NCBI GenBank assembly: GCA_020402945.1
Contig: JADBYQ010000087.1
Span: forward strand, 1-37,241
DNA from: Cytophagales bacterium
GTDB taxonomy: Bacteria > Bacteroidota > Bacteroidia > Cytophagales > Cyclobacteriaceae
DNA: 37,241 nt
Direction of reading: 5' to 3'
Both the position numbers and the translations under genes were made by a program. The notes under the pieces were generated by a model that searched no databases, was not told the origin of the DNA, and saw only the letters and a program-made list of their open reading frames with translations. Within the stretch, counting starts at the first letter, position 1, and every line of letters starts with the position of its first letter. Below, one piece after another: positions 23,255 to 32,451 of the stretch.

Positions 23255-26196
23255 CTCATCAACATTTCTATGTCTTCTCTGGTGAGCGCTTTCACCACAT
23301 TCTCTTCGTTTTGAATGAGATTCTCAGAGAGTTTTAGTTTGTGCTTTTGCAAGGTGAGAATCTTCTCTTCCACCGTATTGCGAGTAATAAATTTGTAAGT
23401 AAAAACTTTCTTCTTTTGTCCAATGCGATGGGCGCGATCAGCGGCCTGCGCTTCCACTGCAGGATTCCACCACGGGTCAAGAATGAAAACATAATCAGCT
23501 TCCGTCAGGTTAAGGCCCAAGCCTCCTGCCTTAATCGAAATCAGGAATACCTTTAGATCCGGGTTCTTATTGAATTTTTCTACTTGCTCCTTGCGATCAG
23601 TGCTCGAGCCATCCAAATAGGCAAAAGGAATTTTTCTATCCTTGAGCATTTCTTTGATGATATCCAGGTGTTTAACAAACTGGCTAAACACCAAAAGTTT
23701 GTGACCTTCCAACAAGGCATTCTCAATCATGTGCGAAACATCTTCCAGTTTGCCGGATGTACCCGCATAATGACTGTCAACCATTTTCGGATGATTGGAG
23801 ATTTGACGCAGCTTGGTAAGTCCTTCCAGGATTTGAATGCGCGATCTGCCTATCCCTTCTTTATCAATTAGCTCTAGAATTTTGTGGCGGTAAAAAGATT
23901 TCACCTCTTCATACTTTTGTTCTTGCTCTGGAGTCATGTTTGTGTAGTAAACATTCTCCACCTTTTCAGGTAGATCGGTTGCCACTTGCGACTTCAATCT
24001 GCGAAGCATAAACGGGCGAATGATGCCATTCAACTTTTTCGTTTTTGCTTCGTCAGCTTTTTTCTCTATAGATTGTTGATATTCTTTTTTAAAGAACGTT
24101 TGACCACCTAAAAGGCCTGGATTGATGAACGTCATCTGAGACCACAAATCCAGTGTCGTGTTTTCCAGTGGCGTTCCTGTCAATGTTAACTTGAATCGCG
24201 ATTTCAACTGCATCACCGCCTTGGCAATATTGGCCGTTGGGTTTTTGATCACCTGCGATTCATCCAGAATGATATAGTTGAAATAGAATTTCTCCAGCAC
24301 GTCAATATCTAATCGTGTGATGCCATAAGAGGTAAGCACTAGATCATATTTTCCAAAGCGAGATATGTCTTTGTTTCGTAAGGTGCCAGTATACGTGAGT
24401 ATTTTTAAATCGGGTGTAAACTTGGCGGCTTCCATTTCCCAATTGTAAATCAATGAAGTGGGCATCACCAATAACGAAGTGCCCGCGTTACCCTTCTCTT
24501 TTTCTGACTGTAAAAGAGCAAGTGTTTGCACGGTTTTTCCAAGACCCATGTCATCAGCAAGGCAACCTCCGAGGTGAAACTCATTCAGGAAGCGGAGCCA
24601 ATTATAGCCCGCTTTTTGGTAGGGGCGGAGCGTACCAATGAACTTTGCCGGTAATGCGTAGTCCCGAATGCCGGTAAATGATTGAAGGTTTCTGAGGCGA
24701 TCACTGATCTGTACTTTGGCCAAATGTCCACCTTCCAATTCTGTTACTAAATTGATATGGTGTTTTTTTAGTACGGGCTTTTCATGATCGCCATGCGTCT
24801 CGCTAAGGGCAAAAAGATCGCCATATTTGATTAGCCACGCCTCGGGGATAATCGCTATTTCACCGTTTGGTAATTTGAATTCTACTTTCTTTTTCAAGAT
24901 AAGCTTGCGCAATTCCTTAAATGAAATCTCATACTCTCCAAAACGAATCTTTGCATGAATATCGAACCAGTCAATGCTTTCTCTTACTTCGAGTTCGATC
25001 ACGGCCTTTCCTACAAAATACTTCTTATCTCTGTTTTCGGGCTGACTCACTTCGAAGCCAAGATTGAGCAAATTGACCCTGTTTTCGTTCAGCCATGAAA
25101 ACGCTTGTGTTTTTTCCAGCGCACACCGAAATCCACGCAAGGGCAACCCAAGCTTGATCAACGTCTGGGCAGCTTTTTTTTCCGTATCAGTATTTCTTTT
25201 GATCCGATGAAACACGTAGTCATTGTCTTTCTTCTCTACCGTTACGCTTACTGGGCCAAAAGCATCTCCACGAAATTTGTACTTTCCGTATCGGAATGAT
25301 AGATCAAACACTATTTTTCCTGCCTCATCACTATGACTTTCTTGCGAATCGCCCGACTCAAATAATGTAGGGACATTTTTTTCATTAGCTGGAGGCAATT
25401 CCGAGATAGTAAGTAATCCATGTGGATCGTACTCATGTTTGGCAATCTCAAACCCATGTGCTTCAATATCATCGAAAGAAGCAATAAGCGGGGCGACAAA
25501 TCGGTTGTAGTATGTTTCTTCCAGATTCTTTGGGATCACTACGTGCTTCTTGTTTAGAAAGGGCTGTAGCTTTTTGCCATCGACAAATTTCTCAAATCCA
25601 TATAGCTTTCCGTTGAAGACCATCCACGCAGGCTGCTTGCAAATGAGGTAAGCCGCGGGGTTGGGTATCTCCACTTTGCTGCCATTGTAAGTGATGATGG
25701 GGAAATAATTTGTGCTTTCTTCACCTCGTTGAAAATGGAATTGAATGGTTGCTCGTTTTTCCAGTACTTCTAGCTTTCTCCAAGTTGGCTCACCATCGTT
25801 GCCCATTTCAAAAAGCAATTTGCCTTTCATTTTTTCCAGCACCGCGGCTCTACGTTTTTCCATGTAGGCTTCGATTTGTTCTTGCAGAAGTTCATCACCC
25901 TTTTCTTTATGGAACACCCGGCTAAAGAACTCATCGGGTTTCATTATTTTTTTTGAAAAGTGCCTGAGCACAGCATCCTGATTCATGCTGTCCATCATGT
26001 CAATCAATTCAAAATCCTTTGTATCCAGGCCTTTTGAAAACTCCCTTGCATTTTTTGCAGAGATATTTTGGTGCTGATAGGTGAGCTTCCCTTTTTCATC
26101 TAAGTGGACTATAAAAGACTCAAAAATATAGCCCAAGTACTCGTGCTGGTAGAGCGAGTAAATGATTTGAAACGGTTGGACAGCAGATACTTTCAT
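23251..26196 (-). CDS. SNF2-family DEAD/DEAH-box helicase
   Basis: A 981-residue protein. The N-terminal half (residues 1-520) is a bacterial SNF2-associated region with no recognised catalytic motif. The ATPase core follows: motif I DDMGLGKTVQT near residue 547, DESQ box ILDESQVIKN near 643, motif III LTGTPLENTTLDLWSQ near 672, and the C-terminal lobe with SIKAGGLGLNLTEAD and RAHRIGQKKKV near 922. There is no SWIM zinc finger. Such proteins remodel protein-DNA or protein-RNA complexes; bacterial relatives of the RapA type act on RNA polymerase, but this is not RapA itself. It heads an operon with EamA and LAB_N genes and has about 155 nt of non-coding DNA upstream. Confidence 0.93.
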   Translation of the reverse strand: MKVSAVQPFQIIYSLYQHEYLGYIFESFIVHLDEKGKLTYQHQNISAKNAREFSKGLDTKDFELIDMMDSMNQDAVLRHFSKKIMKPDEFFSRVFHKEKGDELLQEQIEAYMEKRRAAVLEKMKGKLLFEMGNDGEPTWRKLEVLEKRATIQFHFQRGEESTNYFPIITYNGSKVEIPNPAAYLICKQPAWMVFNGKLYGFEKFVDGKKLQPFLNKKHVVIPKNLEETYYNRFVAPLIASFDDIEAHGFEIAKHEYDPHGLLTISELPPANEKNVPTLFESGDSQESHSDEAGKIVFDLSFRYGKYKFRGDAFGPVSVTVEKKDNDYVFHRIKRNTDTEKKAAQTLIKLGLPLRGFRCALEKTQAFSWLNENRVNLLNLGFEVSQPENRDKKYFVGKAVIELEVRESIDWFDIHAKIRFGEYEISFKELRKLILKKKVEFKLPNGEIAIIPEAWLIKYGDLFALSETHGDHEKPVLKKHHINLVTELEGGHLAKVQISDRLRNLQSFTGIRDYALPAKFIGTLRPYQKAGYNWLRFLNEFHLGGCLADDMGLGKTVQTLALLQSEKEKGNAGTSLLVMPTSLIYNWEMEAAKFTPDLKILTYTGTLRNKDISRFGKYDLVLTSYGITRLDIDVLEKFYFNYIILDESQVIKNPTANIAKAVMQLKSRFKLTLTGTPLENTTLDLWSQMTFINPGLLGGQTFFKKEYQQSIEKKADEAKTKKLNGIIRPFMLRRLKSQVATDLPEKVENVYYTNMTPEQEQKYEEVKSFYRHKILELIDKEGIGRSRIQILEGLTKLRQISNHPKMVDSHYAGTSGKLEDVSHMIENALLEGHKLLVFSQFVKHLDIIKEMLKDRKIPFAYLDGSSTDRKEQVEKFNKNPDLKVFLISIKAGGLGLNLTEADYVFILDPWWNPAVEAQAADRAHRIGQKKKVFTYKFITRNTVEEKILTLQKHKLKLSENLIQNEENVVKALTREDIEMLMS

Positions 26197-26352
26197 TTTG
26201 TGCCGCTTATGCTGATTTTGGCAAAAAACCTTTGAAAAGACAACAGAAAACCAATTTTCTGATACTTTTAGGATAAGCGGATTTGCAAAGTAGTTATCTT
26301 AAGCGAATAATTTTTTCGAATTTTCGCCCATAACCTACATGATCATTACATC

Positions 26353-27576
26353 TTAAAGCTCCTTTGTGGAAAAGGATTTGCCAGCCAAAGACGCAGGGTA
26401 AAAAGAAATTAAAAAAGTGATGGCAATGATAACAGAGGAGGTTGTTACAAAGTCAATTGACTTGAGTTTAATCGGATAGTTGGCCACCAGCGCATTTTCC
26501 ATGCCCATACCGACAAGCCCATATTGGTCTTGAAGCCAGCAGATCGCTCCGCCAAATAGCAAGCCAATACCCGCCCCCAGGAACGCAATAAGAGCCCCCT
26601 CGCTCAAAAATATCCGCTTAATCAACATTGGACTAGCACCCATTGCCGACAGGATTGCAACATCTTTTTTCTTGTCAATCACAAGCATCATCAATGAAAA
26701 GAAAATATTGATCGAACTCACTAAAATCAAGAGCGTAAGTGATATGAATACGAAGAGCTTTTCCATTTTGAGTAGCTTGTAAAGATCCTTGTGCTGCTCT
26801 TCATTGGTAAGCACAGAAAATCGTTCGCCCAGCAGGTCTTTAATTTTTGATTGCACCTTCTTGATATTCGCGCCAGCTACAGTTTTGATCTCGAGCGAAG
26901 TTCGCTTGTCACCATAGTCCAGTAGTTCTTGTGCAAACGAAAGGGGTAGAAAAACATAATTTTCATCATAATTTTTTTCAATGGAAAATACAGAACCAGG
27001 CTCTATATTCTTTCGCATATAAATTTTCGAAACGTCAAACGTGGAGGCGTTTGCGCTTTTTATATAAAAGATTTGAAGCGGATAGATGTTATTCTCTATA
27101 CCAATGGAGAGAGCATATTGTATACCACGGCCAATGATCGCATAGTTAACACCGTTTTCTACCAGCCTTAACTTTCCATCCACAATATGACCGTCTAAGC
27201 GATGTTGATCGAGAAAATTATCACTTACTCCCTTGATGGTTACTACCATGTCTGCATCTCGGTACCGCATATAGGCATAGTCTTCAATGACATCTGTTAC
27301 GATCTCTACGCCTTCAATTTCTTGTAATTTTTTAAGAAGCGCATCGTCCACCTCAAACGATTTTCCTTTAACAATTTCAATTTTCAGTTCGGGATCAAAC
27401 GAGGAGTTGAGCGAGCGAAGTAAGTCTTCCAATCCATTGAATACCGAAAGAACTATGATTAATGCGGCCGTTGAGAAAGCCACCCCTACCATCGAAAGGA
27501 TGGAAATCAAGTTGATGAAATTCTTTTTCCGCTTAGAAAAGAAATATCGTTTGGCTATGAAAAGGGGAAGATTCAA
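26353..27576 (-). CDS. LolC/LolE-like lipoprotein-releasing permease (FtsX/MacB type)
   Basis: A 407-residue membrane protein. The start is a TTG at 27574-27576, supported by the family-typical N-terminus (LPLFIAKRYFFSKRKKNFIN); no ATG lies near it. There is one N-terminal helix (about residues 24-46), a large periplasmic MacB-like domain (about 47-275), and three C-terminal helices with the FtsX-domain motif KKDVAILSAMGASPMLIKRIF. In LolCDE complexes such permeases extract lipoproteins from the inner membrane. The LolD ATPase is not adjacent, as is usual in Bacteroidota. It follows rbfA by 7 nt and is likely cotranscribed. Confidence 0.88.
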   Translation of the reverse strand: MNLPLFIAKRYFFSKRKKNFINLISILSMVGVAFSTAALIIVLSVFNGLEDLLRSLNSSFDPELKIEIVKGKSFEVDDALLKKLQEIEGVEIVTDVIEDYAYMRYRDADMVVTIKGVSDNFLDQHRLDGHIVDGKLRLVENGVNYAIIGRGIQYALSIGIENNIYPLQIFYIKSANASTFDVSKIYMRKNIEPGSVFSIEKNYDENYVFLPLSFAQELLDYGDKRTSLEIKTVAGANIKKVQSKIKDLLGERFSVLTNEEQHKDLYKLLKMEKLFVFISLTLLILVSSINIFFSLMMLVIDKKKDVAILSAMGASPMLIKRIFLSEGALIAFLGAGIGLLFGGAICWLQDQYGLVGMGMENALVANYPIKLKSIDFVTTSSVIIAITFLISFYPASLAGKSFSTKEL

Positions 27577-27583
27577 GCTACTT

Positions 27584-27943
27584 TTATTCTTTCGGAATAT
27601 TCAGATTCTTTATAATGTCTTCAATGCGTTGAGCATTCTCTTCAATTTCATCAATAAAGAAATTTAAGTAAGGTACGATTCTAGCCTGATTGCGTATCTT
27701 GTCACCAAGAGCTTTTCTAATTTCACTTTTCTTTGCATCGATCTTCGACAAAATTGCATTTCTATTTTTTGCCAATGTCATGCTGATGTAAACAGTGGCC
27801 ACACTTAAATCAGGACTCATTTTTACATCGGCAATGGTTACAAACGCATTGTCAAGAATATTGAATTTTTCTTTTAGAAAAATGTCGCTCAATTCTTTTA
27901 GAATCAGTTTACTATACTTTTGCTGTCTTACTGTGCCGCTCAT
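27584..27943 (-). CDS. rbfA: Ribosome-binding factor A
   Basis: A 119-residue protein from the ATG at 27941-27943; the ORF extends to 27982, but the family begins near SGTVRQQKYSKLILKELSDI. The KH-like RbfA fold is evident: LSDIFLKEK, ITVADVKMSPDLSVATVYIS (here VTIADVKMSPDLSVATVYIS), and a C-terminal RIVPYLNFFIDEIEENAQRI. RbfA helps mature the 16S rRNA 5' end in 30S assembly. It is the first gene of a pair with the Lol permease and is divergent from the membrane protein gene at 28067. Confidence 0.95.
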   Translation of the reverse strand: MSGTVRQQKYSKLILKELSDIFLKEKFNILDNAFVTIADVKMSPDLSVATVYISMTLAKNRNAILSKIDAKKSEIRKALGDKIRNQARIVPYLNFFIDEIEENAQRIEDIIKNLNIPKE

Positions 27944-28066
27944 TGAGTAAAAGTACAAAAGTCTTTGTGCGTAGTCTAACACAACCGAAATTTAGTAGTA
28001 AGCAGATCAATTGGAAAGAACAGCAATCAGACATTTTTTGATTTATTTGCAACCTAAACAAAACAA

Positions 28067-29467
28067 GTGCTTCGTTTTTTTCGCCTGAATGACCCCTATC
28101 GCTTATTGGCATTGTTGCTGATCTTATGTCTATTTAGTTTGCCTATGCTGATTGATCCAGCAATGGCAACCATTCAGGAGTTGAAAAGCTTTTTAGTAGG
28201 AGAAGCACTTAACAGCGGAAAGTCTTTATACGTCCAGCTGGTAGATGACACCGCACCCTTCACCGCCTGGATTTTCAAATGGCTAGAAGCCCTTTTTGGA
28301 AGATCGTTGACAGCAAGGCATTTGTTGGCCCTTCTGGTCATTTTCTTCCAAGCTTCTTTTTTTGGGATTTTGCTGATCAATAACAAAGCCTACAACGAAA
28401 ACACCTATTTGCCATCGCTGGTTTTTGGACTACTTGCCTTTTACTCGTTTGATATGTTGTCGGTTTCGCCCGAATTGCTGGCCTCCACAGCATTGTTGTT
28501 TGCTCTTAATAATCTCTTCAAGGAGATCGAATTCAAAGTTCAACGAGATGAGATCATTTTGAATTTGGGAGTTTATTTGGGAGTCGCGTCTTTATTGGTT
28601 TTTAGCTACACCATTTTTCTAGTCGGGACGTTGGCGATACTCATGCTTTTTACCCGGGTTACTTTTCGCAAGGCATTCTTACTTGTTTTTGGGTTTCTGT
28701 TGCCGCACGCCATAATTTTTTCTTTCTACTACTTTTGGGACAATCAGGCTGCTTTGGTAGAGTACTTTTATCTGCCAAATCTGACGCTGGAGACGTGGGC
28801 TTTGGTGAGTTTCCGTTCGATTCTCGTGTTGGCGATTGTGCCCATCTTGTATTTTGTTCTTTCACTCTTTATGCTAAATCGGGAGGCACATTTTACCAAG
28901 TACCAATCGCAGTTGTTGCAGGTAATGTTTTTGTGGCTGCTCGTGGCAGCTGTTGAAAACGTAGCTACACGCGCACGTACACCACATAGTTTTTTCACGT
29001 TCATTCCTCCGTTTGCGTATTTTATCAGTCACTACCTGTTACTTATTCGTAGAAAGAGAATAGCTGAAATGATGCTTTGGATTTTTCTTGTAGGGTTGTT
29101 GACTATGAATTGGGCAACCAGAAAAGGCAAAGTTTCAACAGTGAATTTCGCGACACTCTTCCCTTCCTCTACTCCAGACTTGCCCGTGATCAAAGAAAAA
29201 AGAGTTCTTGTGTTGGGAGATGAGTTTGGGGTATACAGCAAAAATCAAATGGCGGGTTATTTTTTAAATTGGAGTTTATCTAAAGAAATTTTTGAGCATC
29301 CTGAATTTTTTCAGAACGTTGTTTTCATCGATCAATGTTTTCAGCAAGACCCACCGGATGTCATTTTGGACAAGCAAAATTTGCTGCACCCATTTTTAGA
29401 AAAAATTCCTCGCATGAAAAGTCAATTCAGGCAAGAAGGGGATAAATACTATAGAATTAACAACTGA
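28067..29467 (+). CDS. Polytopic membrane protein (DUF6427-like or GT-C-like)
   Basis: A 466-residue protein with a GTG start and roughly ten hydrophobic helices. The N-terminal LRFFRLNDPYRLLALLLI and early loop VDDTAPFTAWIFKWLEALFG recall the first periplasmic loop of GT-C-type glycosyltransferases. In Bacteroidota such proteins are often filed as DUF6427. A soluble C-terminal tail (from about residue 380, VIKEKRVLVLGDEFGVYSKN) looks like an extra alpha/beta domain. I cannot name a substrate; an envelope-biogenesis role is inferred only from topology. Its last 11 nt overlap the converging rpiB gene. Confidence 0.65.
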   Translation: MLRFFRLNDPYRLLALLLILCLFSLPMLIDPAMATIQELKSFLVGEALNSGKSLYVQLVDDTAPFTAWIFKWLEALFGRSLTARHLLALLVIFFQASFFGILLINNKAYNENTYLPSLVFGLLAFYSFDMLSVSPELLASTALLFALNNLFKEIEFKVQRDEIILNLGVYLGVASLLVFSYTIFLVGTLAILMLFTRVTFRKAFLLVFGFLLPHAIIFSFYYFWDNQAALVEYFYLPNLTLETWALVSFRSILVLAIVPILYFVLSLFMLNREAHFTKYQSQLLQVMFLWLLVAAVENVATRARTPHSFFTFIPPFAYFISHYLLLIRRKRIAEMMLWIFLVGLLTMNWATRKGKVSTVNFATLFPSSTPDLPVIKEKRVLVLGDEFGVYSKNQMAGYFLNWSLSKEIFEHPEFFQNVVFIDQCFQQDPPDVILDKQNLLHPFLEKIPRMKSQFRQEGDKYYRINN

Positions 29468-29891
29468 TTTTATCAACCCTGCGCCCGTGCCGCCCGCCTT
29501 CGAAACTGGAATGAAGGAATTTATCTAAGATTTTTTCGGCCAATTCTACACTTACATGGCGAGCAGGGATGCAAAGTACATTTGCGTTGTTGTGTGTTCT
29601 GGCAAGCTCTGCCAATTCCTCTTTCCAGCAGATGGCAGCTCTTATCCCCTGATGTTTATTGGCGGTCATTGCAACACCATTGGCGCTTCCACATAGTAGT
29701 AACCCCAAATCAAACTCATTTTTTTCTACCGCACTGGCGACAGGGTGAGCAAAATCGGGGTAGTCGGCCGACTCAGCACTGTGTGTGCCAAAGTCATTTA
29801 CGGTAAACCCGTTTGTCTGAAGCCATTTTTTGAGAATCTCCTTGTATTCAAATCCGGCATGGTCTGCCCCGATAGCAATTTTTGTCATCAT
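29457..29891 (-). CDS. rpiB: Ribose-5-phosphate isomerase B
   Basis: A 144-residue RpiB/LacA-LacB-family enzyme with an N-terminal IAIGADHAGFEYK phosphate-binding segment, the DYPDFAHPVA segment, and the catalytic cysteine in LLCGSANG (Cys67). It interconverts ribose-5-phosphate and ribulose-5-phosphate in the pentose phosphate pathway; sugar-phosphate isomerases of related specificity cannot be excluded. The first ATG (29889-29891) overlaps the tatC stop codon as ATGA, so translation is coupled. A second ATG follows immediately. Confidence 0.93.
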   Translation of the reverse strand: MMTKIAIGADHAGFEYKEILKKWLQTNGFTVNDFGTHSAESADYPDFAHPVASAVEKNEFDLGLLLCGSANGVAMTANKHQGIRAAICWKEELAELARTHNNANVLCIPARHVSVELAEKILDKFLHSSFEGGRHGRRVDKISC

Positions 29892-30727
29892 GAGTTTTGT
29901 TGGTCGGCACGGAGTTCGGCCGCTTCTTGTTTTAACTTCCTTTTTACAACAACGCTTGAGATATAGATGCTAATTTCAAAAAGCACATATAAAGGTAAAG
30001 AGATCACCGTCAAACTAAAAGGATCACCGGAAGGTGTGATGACGGCACCCAGTATCAATATGACCACGATCGAATGCTTCCGGTATTTGCGCATTAACTC
30101 GGGTGTCACAATACCTACTTTAGAAAGAAAGTAAATGACCATGGGAAACTGGAACAAGATACCGCAGCCTAAGATCAAGCTTGAGATGGTTGATACATAT
30201 GAAGTAATATCAAACTCATTGACAATCATGTCGCTAATCGAATACGTTGCCAAAAACCAGATGGTGGTGGGAGCAAGAATATAGTAGCCAAATAGGATTC
30301 CGATACTAAAGAGAAACGACACGGCAAAAACAGCCCCTTTGGAATATTTTATTTCTTTTGACTGAAGCCCTGGCTTTACGAAGCGCCAGAGCTCCCAAGC
30401 AACATACGGAAAGGCGACAATCAAGCCGATGACAAAAGAGGCTGTGAGGGACATCATGAACTGCCCCGTCATGTTACGACTCTGGATTTTGAAAGGCAGG
30501 TCAGTCACGCAAAGGTCATTGAAACCAAAGAGCTTGCCCAATTCACACATGTACCTGAAGGTGGGGAAATTGATTTTAGCTGGCGCGAAAATAACATGCT
30601 CAAAAATCTCTTTTATAAAAGCAAGGCACGCGATCATTGCAATGAAAATCGCGCTGACGGAACGCACTACATGCCACCTCAACTCCTCTAGGTGATCGAG
30701 GAATGCCATTTCTTTTTCTTCTGCCAT
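29888..30727 (-). CDS. tatC: Sec-independent protein translocase TatC
   Basis: A 279-residue protein with six hydrophobic helices. It has the TatC N-terminal signature EMAFLDHLEELRWHVVRS, whose acidic/LEELR motif contacts the twin-arginine signal. Other family blocks are FPYVAWELWRFVKPGLQSKEI and ILGAVITPSGDPFSLTVISLPLYVLFEISI. The first periplasmic loop (about residues 45-85) is enlarged with two cysteines, as often in Bacteroidota. TatA/B are not adjacent. rpiB follows by a 4-nt overlap. Confidence 0.97.
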   Translation of the reverse strand: MAEEKEMAFLDHLEELRWHVVRSVSAIFIAMIACLAFIKEIFEHVIFAPAKINFPTFRYMCELGKLFGFNDLCVTDLPFKIQSRNMTGQFMMSLTASFVIGLIVAFPYVAWELWRFVKPGLQSKEIKYSKGAVFAVSFLFSIGILFGYYILAPTTIWFLATYSISDMIVNEFDITSYVSTISSLILGCGILFQFPMVIYFLSKVGIVTPELMRKYRKHSIVVILILGAVITPSGDPFSLTVISLPLYVLFEISIYISSVVVKRKLKQEAAELRADQQNS

Positions 30728-30848
30728 AATTCAAAAAAATCCCGCTGCGTCAAATTCGATTAAATGGAAACTGATAGAAAACACTGGTTTGGGAGAACCC
30801 GAGAAAAAAGCAAAAGGATATTCACTACTTGAAAAGTGTTCGTTCAAT

Positions 30849-31052
30849 TCAAATTAACCTTTCTTCAAATTGATCGATCTTATCCAGCTTACCAATCAAT
30901 TTTTCGATAGCCTCTGCAAGACGCATGTTAGAAAGCCTCATTTCTGATATTTCCAGGTTTGTTTTTTTTTGTGTCTCCGCTAATCGATCTACAGTTGGGA
31001 TCAATTCGGCCATTAGTACCGTTAATTGTTTTATTCGATCTTCCAGATTCAT
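30849..31052 (-). CDS. Small coiled-coil protein, 67 residues
   Basis: An almost wholly helical 67-residue protein with heptad-like spacing of L/I/M (for example LVLM-ELIPTVDRLAETQKK, then LAEAIEKLIGKLDKIDQ) and high charge. There is no signal peptide or membrane segment. It lies 43 nt upstream of nothing on its own strand except glyA (31096-32364, same direction), so it may be cotranscribed with glyA. I do not recognise a named family; a dimeric coiled coil is inferred from composition. Confidence 0.6.
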   Translation of the reverse strand: MNLEDRIKQLTVLMAELIPTVDRLAETQKKTNLEISEMRLSNMRLAEAIEKLIGKLDKIDQFEERLI

Positions 31053-31095
31053 TGTTTAAATATTGTAAAAATACACAAAATCACAACGATACTGG

Positions 31096-32364
31096 TCAGT
31101 TTAAAGGGAAGCGCTTCATCAACGCATTTACTTTGCGCTTTACTGCCTTCAGATGTTTTTCATCAGCTGGTTTTGCCAATGCCTCATCAATCAGATCAAC
31201 AACCTTCACAACATCTTTCTCTTTTAGCCCACGCGTGGTCACAGCGGGTGTCCCTATACGCATGCCTGAAGTGATCATAGGCGATTGGGTATCAAAAGGA
31301 ACCATATTTTTATTGATGGTTATGTCTGCTTTGATCAATGACTCTTCAGCAATCTTACCAGTCAAATTTTTGGAGCGAAGATCAATCAACATCAAATGGT
31401 TGTCGGTGCCACCAGAAATGATCTTATACCCTTTTGCAACAAATGCATCCGCCATTGCTTTGGCGTTTTTTGCTACCTGAACGATATACTCCAGGTATTC
31501 ATCTGATAAAGCTTCGCCAAACGCAATCGCTTTGGCAGCGATAACGTGTTCTAGTGGGCCGCCCTGTGTTCCCGGGAACACCCCAGAATCTAACAAGGAT
31601 GACATTTTCCGCAATTCTCCTTTTGAGGTTTTTAGTCCAAAAGGATTGTCGAAATTTTTGCCGATCATGATCAATCCACCACGAGGGCCACGCAATGTTT
31701 TGTGTGTAGTAGTGGTTACGATATGGCAATGTTTCAGAGGATCATTTAAAAGCCCTCGAGCGATCAAGCCGGCCGGATGAGAGATATCTGCTAATAATAG
31801 AGCGCCCACACTATCCGCTGCTTTTCTGAGTTTTTCGTAATCCCAGTCTCTACTGTAAGCAGAAGCTCCGCAGATTACCATCTTGGGTTTTTCACGCTGA
31901 GCTATTTCAATTACTTTGTCAAAATCAATCAATCCGGTTTCTTGTTCGACTCCATAAAAAGAAGGCTGATAAAGTTTACCTGAAAAATTAACAGGCGAGC
32001 CATGGGTAAGGTGACCACCATGCGAAAGGTCAAATCCAAGAATTTTATCGCCCGGCTTTAGGCAGGCAAGCATCACGGCTGCATTGGCTTGCGCACCCGA
32101 ATGAGGTTGCACATTTGCCCATTCTGCGCCAAACAATTCTTTAATACGATCGATTGCGAGCTGCTCTACTTCATCTACTATTTCACAGCCTCCATAGTAA
32201 CGTTTGCCAGGTAGACCTTCAGCATATTTATTGGTAAGCACAGAACCCTGAGCCTTCATCACTTGTGCGGAAGTAAAATTTTCAGAGGCAATCAGTTCGA
32301 TGCCGTGCTCCTGGCGTTGTTTTTCTTTCTCAATGAGGTCAAAGATGACTTTGTCGCGTTTCAT
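31096..32364 (-). CDS. glyA: Serine hydroxymethyltransferase
   Basis: A 422-residue SHMT. It has the N-terminal [31 protein letters not shown], and [15 protein letters not shown]. The PLP-binding motif is [19 protein letters not shown], with the Schiff-base lysine at Lys222. C-terminal [13 protein letters not shown] completes the fold. It converts serine and tetrahydrofolate to glycine and methylene-THF. A TATTTTTG box at 32387-32394 lies 23 nt before the ATG. A small coiled-coil gene follows 43 nt downstream. Confidence 0.98.
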   Translation of the reverse strand: MKRDKVIFDLIEKEKQRQEHGIELIASENFTSAQVMKAQGSVLTNKYAEGLPGKRYYGGCEIVDEVEQLAIDRIKELFGAEWANVQPHSGAQANAAVMLACLKPGDKILGFDLSHGGHLTHGSPVNFSGKLYQPSFYGVEQETGLIDFDKVIEIAQREKPKMVICGASAYSRDWDYEKLRKAADSVGALLLADISHPAGLIARGLLNDPLKHCHIVTTTTHKTLRGPRGGLIMIGKNFDNPFGLKTSKGELRKMSSLLDSGVFPGTQGGPLEHVIAAKAIAFGEALSDEYLEYIVQVAKNAKAMADAFVAKGYKIISGGTDNHLMLIDLRSKNLTGKIAEESLIKADITINKNMVPFDTQSPMITSGMRIGTPAVTTRGLKEKDVVKVVDLIDEALAKPADEKHLKAVKRKVNALMKRFPLN

Positions 32365-32386
32365 AGTGCTTGTTTAAAAAGATGGG

Positions 32387-32394
32387 CAAAAATA
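32387..32394 (-). promoter_or_regulatory. Candidate -7 box (TATTTTTG) for glyA
   Basis: Minus-strand TATTTTTG fits TAnnTTTG and would place the transcription start about 16 nt before the glyA ATG at 32364. No good -33 TTTG is seen. Confidence 0.4.
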
Positions 32395-32451
32395 AGCTAC
32401 GGGCTCGAATTGTTTTGCGTTTTGTAGTCATTAATACTGCACACAGCCAGT

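Noticed and set aside
23251..26196. SNF2 helicase as part of a defence system (for example DISARM-like)
   Set aside because: No methyltransferase, nuclease, phospholipase-D or DUF1998-type partner is nearby; the neighbours are membrane transporters.
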